A DNA stretch of 64,000 nt from Melampsora larici-populina 98AG31 (lineage: Eukaryota > Basidiomycota > Pucciniomycetes > Pucciniales > Melampsoraceae). The position numbers were made by a program, and so were the translations under genes. The notes below the pieces were generated by a model, which saw only the letters and a program-made list of their open reading frames with translations, was not told the origin of the DNA and did no database searches. Positions 1 to 11,812 of the stretch are shown in pieces (within the stretch, counting starts at the first letter, position 1; each line of letters begins with the position of its first letter). The stretch is taken from the NCBI RefSeq assembly GCF_000204055.1, contig NW_006768860.1, positions 140,421 through 204,420 on the forward strand. Direction: 5' to 3'.

Positions 1-809
1 GTCCATCGCTTTCCTGCGGGTGGGCTAAATGCCTAAAGATGGATTTTTAAAAAAAAAAAAAAACGTACAACAGGGGTTAAAAGCTCAAAGCTTAGTTCCA
101 AATGGCTCTTTCATCTTTATCAGATTAAATGCCCATTCAGGTTTTTAGATTAGATGGCCGCTCCTCTAAGGTGTACTAGTCCTTGTACTATAAATTTGTT
201 TAGATAGTGTTATATGCAATTAAGCCGAAAAGCACTTAAAAAAAAAAAAAAAAAAAAAAAAAAGTCTTTCGGTACATAAATACTTCTGGTTCATCCGAGC
301 GCACCTGCTGAGCGGGTCAACTTAAGCTGCCAAACCGTTCCCACTTTGTAGTAAACAAAGGGTGGATGTTCAACCCAATGGCTAATAACTTCTTGTGACA
401 CAGCAATAATTCAGTTCAGTTGGAGTTGAAATCCAGATGATAAACTTGTTTCTTCCAAACAACTTAAATCATGCACCGATTTTGTTTGATTTGCTCTCTT
501 GAAGGAGGAATTTGACATTGGGCATCTGAAACATATGGTATGTCAAACTTGAAGAAAGTTCAATGCAAACACCTTTCTGGTTGGATCAATTGCAAACATT
601 GTCCACTTGGAACCTCATGCTTGATATGACTCTCAAATCAATGTGGATTTAAGAGATTGATATGTCTGATGATATCATATGAAAAGCTGAAAAAGTATGA
701 GGGTTTTGGAATGTAGCTTTTGGAAGTGAAGAAGAAGGATCTCCAAGAAGTGATTTGATTATGATGATATATAAAGATGACTTGACAGCATAAAGTCAAA
801 AACAAATTG
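1..809. other. AT-rich DNA, no gene seen
   Basis: No reading frame or RNA gene could be supported. The stretch contains two A-runs (about 51-63 and 238-263). It adjoins the Copia-type relic on its right and may be more of the same decayed element, but no motif could be recognised. Confidence 0.4.
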
Positions 810-1265
810 ACACATTTGCCTCTATCATCAAGGCTCTAGACTGTTCCTTCACGGATAAGTTCCCTCTCTCTGCTACCACATTCTCTTCTGGTGTATGAGC
901 TGCTGTAATTCTCATGTAGATACCGTCCTCATCACAGTAAGGAGCCAACAAGTCGTTAATGAATCCACTGCCATTGTCAATTATAATATTCTTGACCTTG
1001 TCATCACATTGGTGTTCTACTGAAGCAATATACTACTGAATCTTTTCCAAAAAAGTATCCACTGATTTAATGATAATCCTGACGGGTCTTGATCACTTGA
1101 TTAGCCATCAGTAAAAAAATATGAAGTAATTGCTACTGCATGATGCAGGTGTCTTCATGATTCCACTCATGTCAATGTGTATCTTCTCTAAGATGAATTT
1201 GCTCTGTTCATAGTGACAAGTGTAAGAATGAGAAACTTTGTGACATTTAGCAAGGTCACATAATT
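810..1265 (-). pseudogene. Copia-type retrotransposon integrase relic
   Basis: Read on the minus strand, the segment resembles the integrase of Ty1/Copia elements. There is a zinc-finger-like stretch CDLAKCHK near 1230-1260. The start of the catalytic core follows (IHIDMSGIMKTP), then the second catalytic region IIIDNGSGFIND and a degenerate form of the family's characteristic PYTPQQNGVAERKN block (HTPEENVVAERGN near 860-900). Stops interrupt the frame (for example FFY-stop-WLIK). No LTR, protease or reverse transcriptase was found nearby, so this is a fragment. Family assignment rests on the DNG and VAER motifs and is fairly secure; activity is excluded. Confidence 0.7.
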
Positions 1266-2604
1266 TTAATCAAAAGAATTAGGGAGAATTGCAGATTTTA
1301 AATTCACAATCCCTATCACACTCTCCTCCCATAACATGATCTTCATATATTGAATGTTGGGATGATCTAGATGGTGATGGAGTGATGTGGTGTGTGTGAA
1401 TGAAGGTTGAAGTGGCAATAATCCATTTTGTCTGCATGTGCTTGTTTCCCGTTTTCTTGGAACACAAATCCGGAGAGTTATAAATGCCTAAGCATTGCTT
1501 TGTGGTGCATTGGTTGGCAAATCAAGTGGCTCTTGACACACATTAGCTTGAGGCAACAATTGAAAAGTGGGATAATGGGCCGGTCTTTCAGGTTGGTTTC
1601 ATCCCAACATGGCTACAGTTGCAATTCTGTTCTCCAAAGCAGTAACTACTTTTTCATAAACTGAGATATATTAATCCACATTAGCTTTTGCATCTTCACA
1701 GTGAGAATTATTTGACAATAAAAGTCATCTTTGACCCATATCATTGTCAGTGATAATACCTCTAGCACCTTTTGAACAAGTTATAGATATTTGTAATGTT
1801 GCAAGATGTTTCAATAATGGAGTAGAAGATGATTGAGTAATCTACATCTCCAAAAGCAAGCAATTGACATTCAATTGACTGTCAATTGCCCTCCATAATG
1901 TTCTTGGTAGACATCTGTCTTGTCTCCAGTACTTGAATAAACTGGCTCTTTGGCTCAACCACTGATGATGTAATTTTCATGTGGGAAAATTGGTTCAATT
2001 TAGAGCAAGAAATGATTAAATTTCTTGGATCAGCATTAAATCAGCAGTATTCAGCATCAAATCAGCATTTTCAATTATCCACTGCATCAAATGTACAGAT
2101 GTCTTCTGTGGTAAATGTTTTTCTACTGAACAATTAGATGCAGGAAACTGAAAGGTTAAATCTGTGTGACATAAATTCACTTTCACTTTCATTATACGCT
2201 AAGTATACTGAAATGTATGACATTCCCACAGATACCTATCTGGTTGGTGAGGCATACAAGCTATGTTTGGCCAACAACTTGTATTTTACCTTCTCCAGAA
2301 ACAAATCTGTTGGGTCTTGCATTCCAGAGACCTTCAGACACTTTTGTTCCTCAAAAGAAAAGAATACAGTGAAGGTTAGGAAGGTGGGGGGGTTTCTCAA
2401 AACATGAGGGTTCAAAAATGGAAAGCTGATTGGAATCTTCTGAGAGTGAGAAGATAAAATAAAAAGAGATTGAAGTATCTTTAAATGTAAAACCAGAGCA
2501 AGGAAAAGGATGAGCTCTAGGAGGATGGATGGGGCAAAAGATTGGGTAAACTTTTCTTTTGAAAGTGGAATTATTGTGGTTGGTTAGCAACTTAAATACT
2601 TTCT
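1266..2604. other. Decayed sequence, no gene supported
   Basis: Only short frames occur, none with a recognisable motif. On the minus strand around 1780-1980 a weakly gag-like stretch (LETRQMSTKNIMEG) might be the upstream part of the Copia relic; this is a guess. The 89-codon plus frame at 2138-2407 has no support beyond being open. Confidence 0.3.
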
Positions 2605-2905
2605 CTTCCCATCTTGGATGAGTTCACAATAAATGCAATCACATCGTAAGTAAAAGTTTTGCAGAAGAGTGAAGTGAAAGGGTTTGAAATCAATGATCAC
2701 ATTTATTTCACACAGAACAAACAGGACATAACAAATGTACACAAACAAATAAATGAGAAAAATTAAGAATGAAAAACATAACTAGATGAACTGCTTACCT
2801 ATGAGTCATTCACAATAAATGCAATCACTTTGTAAGTAAAAGTGTTGCAGAAGAGTGAAGTGAAAGGGTTTGAAATTGATGAGGATCAAACCCTTGACTC
2901 ATAGG
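2605..2905. repeat. Two-unit repeat module shared with the Harbinger element
   Basis: Two similar units lie about 190 bp apart. Each contains a GTAAGTAAAAG stretch, then GAAGTGAA and a GGGTTTGAAAT stretch; the second unit begins at CTATGAGTCATTCACAAT near 2800. The same arrangement occurs at 20350-20670 between the two genes of the Harbinger transposon. This copy is therefore probably the centre of another, otherwise unrecognisable, element of that family. Confidence 0.65.
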
Positions 2906-3626
2906 CAGTTTATAAAGACAGAAACATAACACTATCACACAGCTAACAGTTAAGGAACACAGTGCAGCACGAGAATAAAAAATAGCACACATGTACAGCC
3001 CTTTGCATAATTGATGACTTTGAAGGAAAAAAACCTTGAGTTTTCAAATAAAAAACCTCAAGTTTTGTCAAGTTTTGTCAAAAAGCTGCTGAGTTTTTCA
3101 AAAAATCAGTGAGTTTTTGGAAACCTGGCCCAGTAATTCTAAAAGAGAAAGAGCTCACTCAATTTTGAAAAAACTCAAGTGTTTTCTCTTTTTCCAAAGT
3201 CATCGATTCTGCAAAGGGCTGTAGATATATCAAATAAGATCACACATCACAACAGAAAACAAATCAAATGATAATGAAAAGAAAACATTATTCTTGCCAT
3301 ACCAACATCTTGTGCAGTACCATTCTGTTAGGGATGCTAACTTTTCTCAGTGGCTTCTTCAGTAGCCTTGTCCAGCTACTCTTTCATCTTTAGGTAGAAA
3401 CTTGAAACATCTTAGGTTTCTTGACACTTGGATGAGGGTTATTCCTTGTGCCTTGTCAAAATCCAGGCAGAAGATTACTTTATGCTGGTAGTGAAACCTA
3501 GTTTGATTGGTTGGAATTCAACTGTTGAAGTAACCAAGAAGTCAAAACCTTCCTTGCCACCTTGTGAAGAATGGATTCAGGTTCATCCTTGATATCATTC
3601 TTTTCAATATATTCCAGATAATACAT
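2906..3626. other. Decayed repeat-flank sequence, no gene seen
   Basis: The stretch continues the flank of the repeat module with A-rich sequence and short local duplications (AGTTTTGTCA twice near 3060-3080). By analogy with the 20 kb element, a minus-strand Myb/SANT-like gene would be expected here, but no such frame could be read. Confidence 0.3.
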
Positions 3627-4248
3627 TAAATCTTATACTTAACAAAGTCCCACACTTGCTCCTTGCAAGTAGTTTTTGGGAGGAACTTACAACAAACAGG
3701 CACACTTTGGCCTGTGAGGGGAAAAATGTTTTCATGAGAAATCTTTCCTCCCTTGTAAATCTTTTTATCCCATTGGTGGTTTTTCTTTGACCAAAGGGAA
3801 CTCCTTTTGCTCCATCTTAGACACTTGTTACTTTCCAAAAGAAATCCTAAGGAAATCATCCCCCTCCTCTTTCTTTGCTCACAAACCTGGTGCAAAATAG
3901 TGTGTATGACATGTGATTTTGCTTGCAGCAGTTATAAGGGACCAGCTACATACAAAAACAACATGAATACAGTTGTTATGCTCCAACTTCTAGAGCAAAC
4001 CAAACAGGAGTGTTTCAAGTTCTTTAGGATATTCTTAGACAGTTATGAGTGTCTAAGACAGATGAACATAAGTTCTGTTTGGTCCAAGAAACACCACAAA
4101 TGGAATTGAAAGTTTTATAAGGGAGGAAAGATTTCTCACCAAGAATCTTTTCCCCTCACAGGCGGCCAAAGCATGCCAGTTTGTCATAAATCCCTCCCTT
4201 GACTACTCAAAAGGAGCAAGCATGGGACTTTGAGTATAATTAAATTTA
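3627..4248. mobile_element. Foldback element with ~200 bp inverted arms
   Basis: The left end (AAAGTCCCACACTTGCTCC near 3642) is matched in inverse at the right end (GGAGCAAGCATGGGACTTT near 4213). The similarity continues inward through matching stretches (left GAGAAATCTTTCCTCCCTT, right AAGGGAGGAAAGATTTCTC) to roughly 3830 and 4025. That makes a long hairpin with a central unpaired part of about 190 bp. No convincing target duplication was found. Non-autonomous DNA transposon, superfamily undetermined; the open frames inside are by-products of the hairpin. Confidence 0.65.
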
Positions 4249-4803
4249 GTAGATCACACAAAATTTCTGATGACCATACAAAATCATTTTTGTCAATGAT
4301 GGCTTTTCAGGATACATTTTACTCATAGCTTGATTGACAAATATAGCCTGAAGTTGTTTGTTGGTACCTTGCAGTAATGGTTGATTGGTAGGAAATGTCA
4401 TGATTGGATTAAGTGAGGAATAGTGTAATTGATAAAAGTATTCAAACATTTCTTCTTCTTGTCAACTAGAAACTTGATTTTCCAAAACTAAATAGAGATC
4501 TGTTTTTTTATGGCAAAGTGAGTAAGGCAATAACAAAAACATGGATTTTTCAATAATCAAGATCCCCATGATCTCAACCCCAGAAAAAACAACAATACGA
4601 AATAAAAAGATTGACAAAAGAGAGCAAACCAATCACAAAAACAAAGAAAAAAAATCAACCCATTGAAGTGTGTGTAGGTTGGTTCTATAGCAGAAAAAAT
4701 TGATAACATTGCTTGATTTACTATAGTCTCAGATACATATCATAAATTACACAACAGTCAATCTGAGACATAGTTATGCAATGAGTGTAAGACATGCAAG
4801 GGG

Positions 4804-5103
4804 AGGACCCCAGAGAGCTCTTATCAAGATGTGCATGATGTAAAAAAAATTCCTACTACACACACTTCACCACAGTTTACATTCATAAAAACTTGATCAA
4901 ATCCCTTTCTCTTTCCTTACCAATATCTAGCCAGGAGCAAAGCACTTTGGTAACTGTGAAATCCATACCTACACAAGTGTGAAAAGTTTGTAACCCGGTG
5001 TAAAGGATGTGAGATCCAGAGCAGATCACAGCAAACAGAAGAAAACAAAATCTTCTACATCATGCATCTCCAGTACCACAGCCTCAGGAGCTCTCTGGGG
5101 TCC
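4804..5103. mobile_element. 300 bp MITE with 9 bp target duplication (Mutator-like)
   Basis: The ends are inverted repeats: GGACCCCAGAGAGCTC on the left and GAGCTCTCTGGGGTCC on the right. The element is flanked on both sides by the identical 9 bp TGCAAGGGG (4795-4803 and 5104-5112). A 9 bp duplication is typical of Mutator-like elements. No coding capacity. Intact ends and a perfect duplication suggest a fairly recent insertion. Confidence 0.85.
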
Positions 5104-5112
5104 TGCAAGGGG

Positions 5113-5867
5113 TCATTATGGGGTCACCTCAAAACTGCTGTGTTTTCAGTTGCAATGAGATCATGTAGGATATAATGTTTTGTGAGTGGTATTCCTTTTT
5201 GACCTTGAATTATTTTCCTTTATAATAATCAGGATTTTGAAGGGAGTATAAAGATACAATTTTTTTGCCATTTTTTCTTGAAGAATATGAAACCTTCTTG
5301 TTCCTGAAGACCTTGCTCAGCGCACAATTTTTTGTACATAGCTCTACATACTATGACTTGAGTTTTGCATCTAAAAGTCTTCCAGTCAATGAAAGTTATT
5401 GCTTTGGCTTCAAAAATGAAAACGTATCAAGTAAGAATTGCAACTTTCTTAGGGGAAAAGATCAGAGAATTTAGCTTATAGATGTCCCTTGAAGTCTGAA
5501 GATAGAAGTGTTTTCAGAGACTTATAAGATGATTAGAAACTTTTCAAATTATGTTACAGTTTGAGTTTGGTGAATTGATTTTGAAAACTTCAACTCATTT
5601 GACTTTGACCAATCGAATGTAGAAAACCAATTTAACCACCAGCACCACCACCACCAGCTAACAAACGGTCCAAGATAAAACTCAGTATCAGTCCATCAAA
5701 ACGAACGAGATCTTCATCGATCACTCTCTCCTTGGAATTTAATTTCATTAGGAGGTTAAAGACGAGTTGAGGGGTGTAGAAACGTGGCTTCCTACATACC
5801 ACGTGAACCAACAGACGAGGTGTTTTTACCTCCTTCATTTAATTTACTCACTTGGTTCTCTGGTAAT
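5113..5867. promoter_or_regulatory. Upstream region of the MPDU1-like gene
   Basis: No supported gene. The stretch precedes the MPDU1-like start codon and presumably holds its promoter and 5' leader. A minus-strand frame at 5632-5838 ending in a glycine run is discounted because it overlaps the well supported plus-strand first exon. Confidence 0.35.
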
Positions 5868-6968
5868 ATGTCTTGGCTTTATCCTATCACTCATAACATT
5901 CCTTGGTAAGTGTTCTTCTTCTATATCCATCCACTTGATCAAAAACCGATGGGAAAGCAAAAAAACTAATTCTTTGTTTTGGTGTTTGAATAATAGGTTC
6001 ATTCGTACTCCTGCCATCGCTCTCTTAGGTCCTGAATGTTATACTCATTTAATTTATGATTTACAAATCGATCATCTCATTTGTTTGAAATTAGGAATCT
6101 CAAGAGCTTTAAGTTTAGCTATCGTCTTGGGTTCTGGAATCGTTAAAATCCCTCAAATCCTTAAAATCTTGAAATCTAAATCGGCTCGTGGTCTTAGTTT
6201 GAGTAGTTTTATTTTAGATACTTTAGGATTGATCATCATTGTGGGATATAATTATAGGCATGACTTTCCTATTTCAACTTATGGTCAGTAGTTCTCTTGA
6301 TTTTTAAAAAAGTGAATCGAATTAGATTTTAGCTTATACAATGATTCTTTTTGTTTGGGCGGATGGAAATAGCTGAAAGTTTTTTACTCTTCATTCAAAA
6401 CTTAATCATCACCTCTTCAATCATCTCACTTTCACATCAATCCAACTCGACTTTCTTAGCCATCTTATCCATCATCTTACCCACCACAACTCTCACGATC
6501 ATATTGATTCCAAGTTCACCTATTCCATTATCTGTACTACAAGCTTTATTAACTTTAACCATTCCCTTATCACTCTCATCTAAACTTCCTCAAATCTTAA
6601 TCAATCATCAAAAAAAATCAACCGGTCAATTATCTTCGTTTTTAATCTTTAGTTCTTTCTTAGGTTGTTTAGCTAGATTGTTTACCACTCTTACTGAAAC
6701 AGGTGATTTCACTTTACTTTTGAATTTCGGAGCCGGTACTTTACTTAATGGGATCTTATCTTTACAAATGATTTCTTATTGGAATGAATCTTCAACTAAT
6801 CCGTTTCCTCAACTTGATTCCTTTGATTCAATCGAATTATCTCATTCTACTTCGATCTCTTCTTCTGATCATTCTCCAATCAAAAGATTTAATTCAAATC
6901 ATTCTAATCTTTCTCATCCTAGAATCAATTTAAACAAACCAAAACAATGGACACGTAAAGCAGATTAA
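5868..6968 (+). CDS. MPDU1/Lec35-like PQ-loop protein, dolichol-sugar utilisation
   Basis: Three exons: 5868-5905, 5997-6283 and 6373-6968, giving about 306 residues. Introns begin GTAAGT and GTCAGT and end in AG. The start is the ATG that opens MSWLYPITHNIPW; the longer upstream frame cannot be joined in phase to exon 2. The protein has the MPDU1 layout: a Cys-containing N-terminal block (LLGPECYTHL), then two PQ-loop repeats, KIPQILKILKSKS and KLPQILINHQKKS. Several hydrophobic helices and a polar, Ser-rich tail follow. Family knowledge: MPDU1 proteins sit in the ER membrane and are needed for use of dolichol-phosphate mannose and glucose in N-glycans and GPI anchors. That role fits the GPI12 gene 29 kb away, although they are not linked as an operon. 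No lesions seen. Confidence 0.9.
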
Positions 6969-7607
6969 ACTCTTCGTTTTCTTCTTCTTACCTTTTGGTC
7001 TTTCTATTCATAAATCAAATTAATTCTTTCTTTCTTTCATTTTTTTGTTTTTTTTCGGTGATTTGATTTGGTTTTTATGTTAGATTTTTTTTGGGGTGGG
7101 GCGGTAGAGAGGTGTGATTTTCAATAATTTAGTATGATTTTAAATTGATTCATCGTTTAATGATGATTTAATTTTCGAAAATCAAAATTGGATAACACTT
7201 TTTGTTTTTGTTTTCTTCTTCCAAAGTGGATTTTAAAGATCGTTAAAGTTGTAAATGTTTTGTTTTAGAAGACAGAAAGAAAGAAAGAAAAAAAGAAATC
7301 TAATGATGATTCCCACCACAAAAAAAAACTTAAGAAGAACAAATTAGACTTCAAGATTGTTTGTTTTATATTTATGATATCTTTCATTAAACCAAACCAA
7401 TTAGAATAAAAAAAATCGATACCTTTTCTCGTGTGTGTGTGTGTTTTTCATTTATAGAAATTTGTTTCGTAGATGTTTTGTATGTTCTTTTGTTGCCTGC
7501 CTAGATGAAATGTGATTTTATTTTAAAGCAAATGGAGATTGAGATTCATCATATATATACAATTTGATATGCTTTGAGTAAGTTTTAAGTGCAAAAAGTG
7601 ATACTTT
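6969..7607. other. 3' region between two convergent genes
   Basis: Contains the downstream sequence of the MPDU1-like gene (+) and of the chromodomain gene (-), which converge here. It is T-rich, with a short GTGTGTGTGTG run near 7432. No open frame or repeat of note. Confidence 0.4.
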
Positions 7608-9892
7608 TTATACATGCTGTAGATAAAATATAAAGAAAATGATAAAGAGGAGTATCAAGTTTTCACATTCTTTGAAACGAGTTTTGTTTGCTTCATAAAA
7701 GTGCACAAGAAGAAGCAAAACGTTCGGTTGCTTCACTAATGGACATGACCTCAACCTATAGCACCATGACCACCGCCCAAAAGAATTCAAATTATCAATA
7801 ATCTGAGAACATACTTCAAACATCTAAGAAGAAGAAGAAGAAAAAGAAAAAGAAACGACTCACACTACTAATCAAATTAATTTTTGCATGATCAAAACAA
7901 TTTAACCAACTTGAATGATCATCAACAATCATGATAAACCTTCTGATTTCTTTATAAGAGATTTGTTTAAGTAAATTCAATCCGTCTACAATTCCTTTCA
8001 TTTCATCGAGTTCAGTGAAATCTTCTTGATCTTCAATCTCAATCTTCATGACTCCAAAACTTGAATTGATCAAACTTTCTTTGAAGATTGGAACAAGATT
8101 GGTTTCTAAATCTTTAAAGACTTCTTCAATGGCTTCTTTTTCTGATGGTTTAAATTTGTTGGATTTGTATTTATCACAAAGTGATTTGGTCGTGATTGGA
8201 TGTAAAAATAATTGGGAATGATGATTTTCTTTTTGTAAAGCTCGAAAGATTTGGAATGGATTAGTTGTTGGAGTGAGATTCTTCATGATACAGTTGTAAT
8301 TCGGAACAAGTATTAAATCTATTTAATGAAGAGAATACATTTTCATTAATGAGTTTGATGGTGATCATTTATTTGGTTTGATAAAGTTGGTTACTTACTC
8401 ATGGTCATGATGGGTTGGATCCTGGTGATTTCATGATTTAAAGATCGATTTGAATTGTTTCCAAACTCTACCGGATTTCGAACCAAGATCAAAAGTAAAT
8501 CAAAAATGAGAAAAGAGATGATGATGATAATAATAAGAGAAAAATTGACAAACCAAAAATAGCCACATAATTATGTAATTTGACTAATTTGTTCAACTCT
8601 TTCAAAGACCCAATCTCACTTGTTAAATTCCTATGAATCAAAATCCGTTCAACTTGATGAGCCTTAACAGTTTCAATAGGAACGGAATTTTTCAAACTAG
8701 TGAAATTTTTACTAGGAGATCCGAATTGAACTCTTTTAATTCCTTGATTTTCAAAAATATACCAAAGTGATAAGATTTCAAATTCATCTAAACTTTTAGT
8801 TTTTGAAGCCCAGATGACAATTGATGATTCTTTTGATCCGAAATGAACTGATCGACTTTCTTGCCAATTGACGGCTTGTTGAGCATTTAAAAGTGGGTCT
8901 TGGGTTGGATCATAATGAGGATTTTGTTGTAAGAGATCTTCTAGTGATTGTTTGATGGAGGTAATTTCGGGTTTTGAAGGCTTTGGTTTTGATTTTCTGG
9001 GTCGTTTTCGTTGAGAACTGGTTGATTGTCGTGTTTGTCTAGCAGTACTAATGATTTGATTTGAATTGATCTTTGTGACTGATTTTTTACGTAGAGCTAA
9101 GGGTTCATGATCATCAGATGAAGAATCTTCAGATTTAATTGAAACTGGTTCTTTTGATTTTGATTTTCCTTTTTGTTTCCTTTTCATTTCTTTTTCATCT
9201 TCAGTTGATTCATATTTAATTGAACTTAAATCAGATAATGAACTTTCGATTTCACTTTCACTTTCTTCTTTTTTGATTCTTTTTGATTGTCCTCTTTTCT
9301 TTTGTACAAAATTTTTAAATTCCGGTGTATCTACAATATTCTCTTTTGGTTCCCAAGTATTATGATCTGATGAATAATCTTTCCACTTAACTAAATATTG
9401 CCATACTAAAAAAATCATTTAAAATCAGTCAAAGAAATCTAAGAGAAGAAAGAATTTGAAGACTTGGTCTTTGAAAAATTAAATGATGTTGGTAAAGAAA
9501 GATGAAAAAACTTATGTACTTCCAAGTTCCGGTGAAAACTTTTGTTTGATAATATAATCAATTTCAAATCCTTCTTCAGCTTCATCTTCTTCTTTCAATT
9601 TATCACTAGACCTGGATGGTTGCACAGCTTTCAAGGGTCTGACCTCCCTTTCAAATAACCTGATGTTCAGAATGGAAAACAAAGGAGACAATGGAATTGA
9701 TTAGATCACAAAGTGTCTTAATGATGGATGAAAAGCAAGGAAAACTTACTGAATGAGATCTGATTTTTGAGTGTAAGAATGAGAAATCTGATTTTGTAGT
9801 AAGATTGATTTCAATTCAGAGACTTCAACGAGAGATGGATCAAATTCCGGTAACATCCATTCTGGAGCTGGCTCTTGATTAGTTGAAGCCAT
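7608..9892 (-). CDS. HeH/SAP-like plus chromodomain protein
   Basis: Six exons on the minus strand: 9892-9750, 9659-9520, 9405-8554, 8467-8399, 8318-7864 and, less certain, 7823-7608. All junctions are GT-AG and in phase, giving about 624 residues. The N terminus (VEVSELKSILLQNQISHSY, then KSDLIQLFER) looks like a HeH/SAP-type helix-extension-helix motif, residues about 24-55. A chromodomain follows at about 80-130 (FEIDYIIKQK, then YLVKWKDYSSDHNTWEP), with the aromatic positions expected for methyl-lysine binding. The middle is long, charged and Lys/Ser rich (NLS-like RKRPRKSKPKPSKP). The C-terminal part is unfamiliar. Inference: a nuclear chromatin protein reading histone methylation. The last exon is weakly supported; its acceptor follows a strong pyrimidine tract, but the encoded sequence is not family-like. 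Confidence 0.82.
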
Positions 9893-9952
9893 CTTGAAGG
9901 TGAACTGATCGAAGGTTTATTGAAAACTTGACTTTGATCGATTCGCTTGAAG
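9893..9952. promoter_or_regulatory. Short bidirectional promoter
   Basis: Only 60 bp separate the start of the minus-strand chromodomain gene (9892) from the first ATG of the plus-strand fucosyltransferase-like gene (9953). The two must share control sequence or overlap in their leaders. No specific element could be recognised. Confidence 0.45.
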
Positions 9953-10995
9953 ATGGTACTGATCTCGAGAGCGGACGTGGCCGCGTGGGAAGAGGGGTTT
10001 TGTTATGTTGTAAGTACTCCATCAATTCGATTTCCGACTTATGTAGTGGGTAGCGCCGCCATCACCTCAACTCTCTCACTCTGGCTTCTGAAAGATCTTA
10101 AGTTTTTCAAAATCAAGATGATACAGGATGTGTTGATCAGAGTCAATCATCAGAAATCCATCAAGAGGAATGAAAGAATTCGACGAGGAATGAACGTTTG
10201 AGTGCTTATTGGAACCCTTCCGACTGGAAACTATTTAGAAGAACTTCGAGTCAATCCATCGACAGTCATCATTGGGCTACATCTTAGGTTCATTTCAATC
10301 TTTTCGCGTCGATTGTCTTGCTTTGTTACTAATGAGATGACCTGATTTGAACAGCTTAGGAAATCAAGTTCACGAGTTATCAAAGTTAAAAAGCTGGGAT
10401 GACTATCGAACTGAAAGCTGATCAAGGACAACTTCGATCAAGAGATAATGAACCACCTTCAACAAACCAACTAGCAGATGCATGTTCTGATGCAACTGAA
10501 TCTCTTTTATCCCAAATTCGACAAACAAACAATTCTACTTTACCATCACTTCCGATTCTCATACTAATGAGTGATGATCCTGATGGAATCGAATTACTTC
10601 AATCAGTCGAACGTTCAAAACAATGGAAAATAATGAACATTGTCATCACTTTTAGATAAATCATCAGATTTATCCAATTTTCAAGACTTACATCAATCAA
10701 GTTTTTCTACAAACCTCAAAAGATATTCATCAAAATCTTTTCATAGAGCTGGATTTCATGAATCTGTTTTTAATCATTTTACCATTATCTATTAAACGGA
10801 TTACTCAAACTCGAAAGTTTCTTATTGAATTAACTTTGCTTGGTCGGTTATCGGATGGTATTATCTTTACTGGTAGTTCAAATGTTAGTAAACTATTTGG
10901 ATTGCTTGGAAACGAAAAGAGATTGATGGAAAGAACGATAAGATCACTTTGATGTTCGATGGCACCCTACCGCTCTGTACACCCGATGATGAGGT
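9953..10995 (+). pseudogene. Fucosyltransferase-like gene with several frameshifts
   Basis: Protein-like segments follow one another in changing frames. The first (9953-10190) is read from the ATG. The next holds ERLSAYWNPSDWKLFRR, then HHWAT, a probable intron, LGNQVHELSKLKSWDDYRTE and LPILILMSDDPDG. The last holds TQTRKFLIELTLLGRLSDG, then IIFTGSSNVSKLFGLL, and ends near RSLDVRWHPTALYTR. The SDG...GSSNVSKLFGLL block resembles the nucleotide-sugar end of GT23-type fucosyltransferases, where a Ser-Ser-Asn motif is typical. At least five single-base shifts occur at short A or T runs (near 10192, 10415, 10650, 10785 and 10956). Either the gene has decayed or this copy contains sequencing indels; the neighbouring genes read cleanly, favouring decay. 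Family call is moderate. Confidence 0.5.
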
Positions 10996-11812
10996 TTACC
11001 CCAACTGGTGAGTTTTGATCTATGCGCTAAAGTCTCCCGCAGTAACGAACATTTTATCGTGCTTTGGGAACTTTCGGAACCGAACAAAGTTTTCGCACTC
11101 TAACACACTTTTATCTACGTTCGACAACGTCAACATGATTTTTTCGCCCCAGCATCACAGGATTTCAGGCAACATACAATGTCCAACATCTCAATCACTC
11201 TCAAGTATTAAGGCTTCTATTCATACAAGAATCACGGTGACCAACGCAGCTATTCATATTTCAGAGGAGCTGAGATCTCAATACCATGGTATATAGATTT
11301 ACTGGTGATACCACCCCTAGATTGCTCTTGTAACATATCGTTTTCTTCATATACTGTCTACATCATGGAACCAAATCATGTGCAGATAATACAACTCATC
11401 AATCAATCATTTATGATCATATATGTGAAGTTTTTCTCTGGATTTATCTTTTCAATTCTGTAAGAAAAAAAATCTTTTCAACTTGTTTTTTGGTGTCATT
11501 CTCTCATCTCATTTTATCATTGTAATCTAATTGTGATCATCATGTGTCAAGTATTCAGCAAAACTGTAAAGGTTTTACCTTGTGAGACCATATTTGGTGG
11601 AATGATTAGCTTATGTATGAGTTATTTTTATCAATCAGTAAAGTTTGACCTTTTGAAGGAAAATTCAATGTAGTACATCAAGTCAATTGAGACAAAGTTG
11701 AGTTGAATGGGAAACAGAAGGGGAAGAAAGGAATGATTCAGGGAATCAGTAAGGAAGGTAGGGATGGATAGTTGGATAAATCAAAGCAGTGGGTGTTTTA
11801 GTTTGAAAAACT
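10996..11812. other. Non-coding stretch, nothing recognised
   Basis: An open frame at 11015-11296 has no recognisable motif and uses codons unlike the neighbouring genes. The remainder is AT-rich. No repeat or RNA gene seen. Confidence 0.35.

Noticed and set aside
5632..5838. Minus-strand frame ending in a glycine run
   Set aside because: It lies across the leader of the MPDU1-like gene, has no upstream exon support, and the glycines come from a CACCACCACC run on the other strand.
11015..11296. 93-codon plus frame
   Set aside because: No motif, no splice partners, codon use unlike neighbours.
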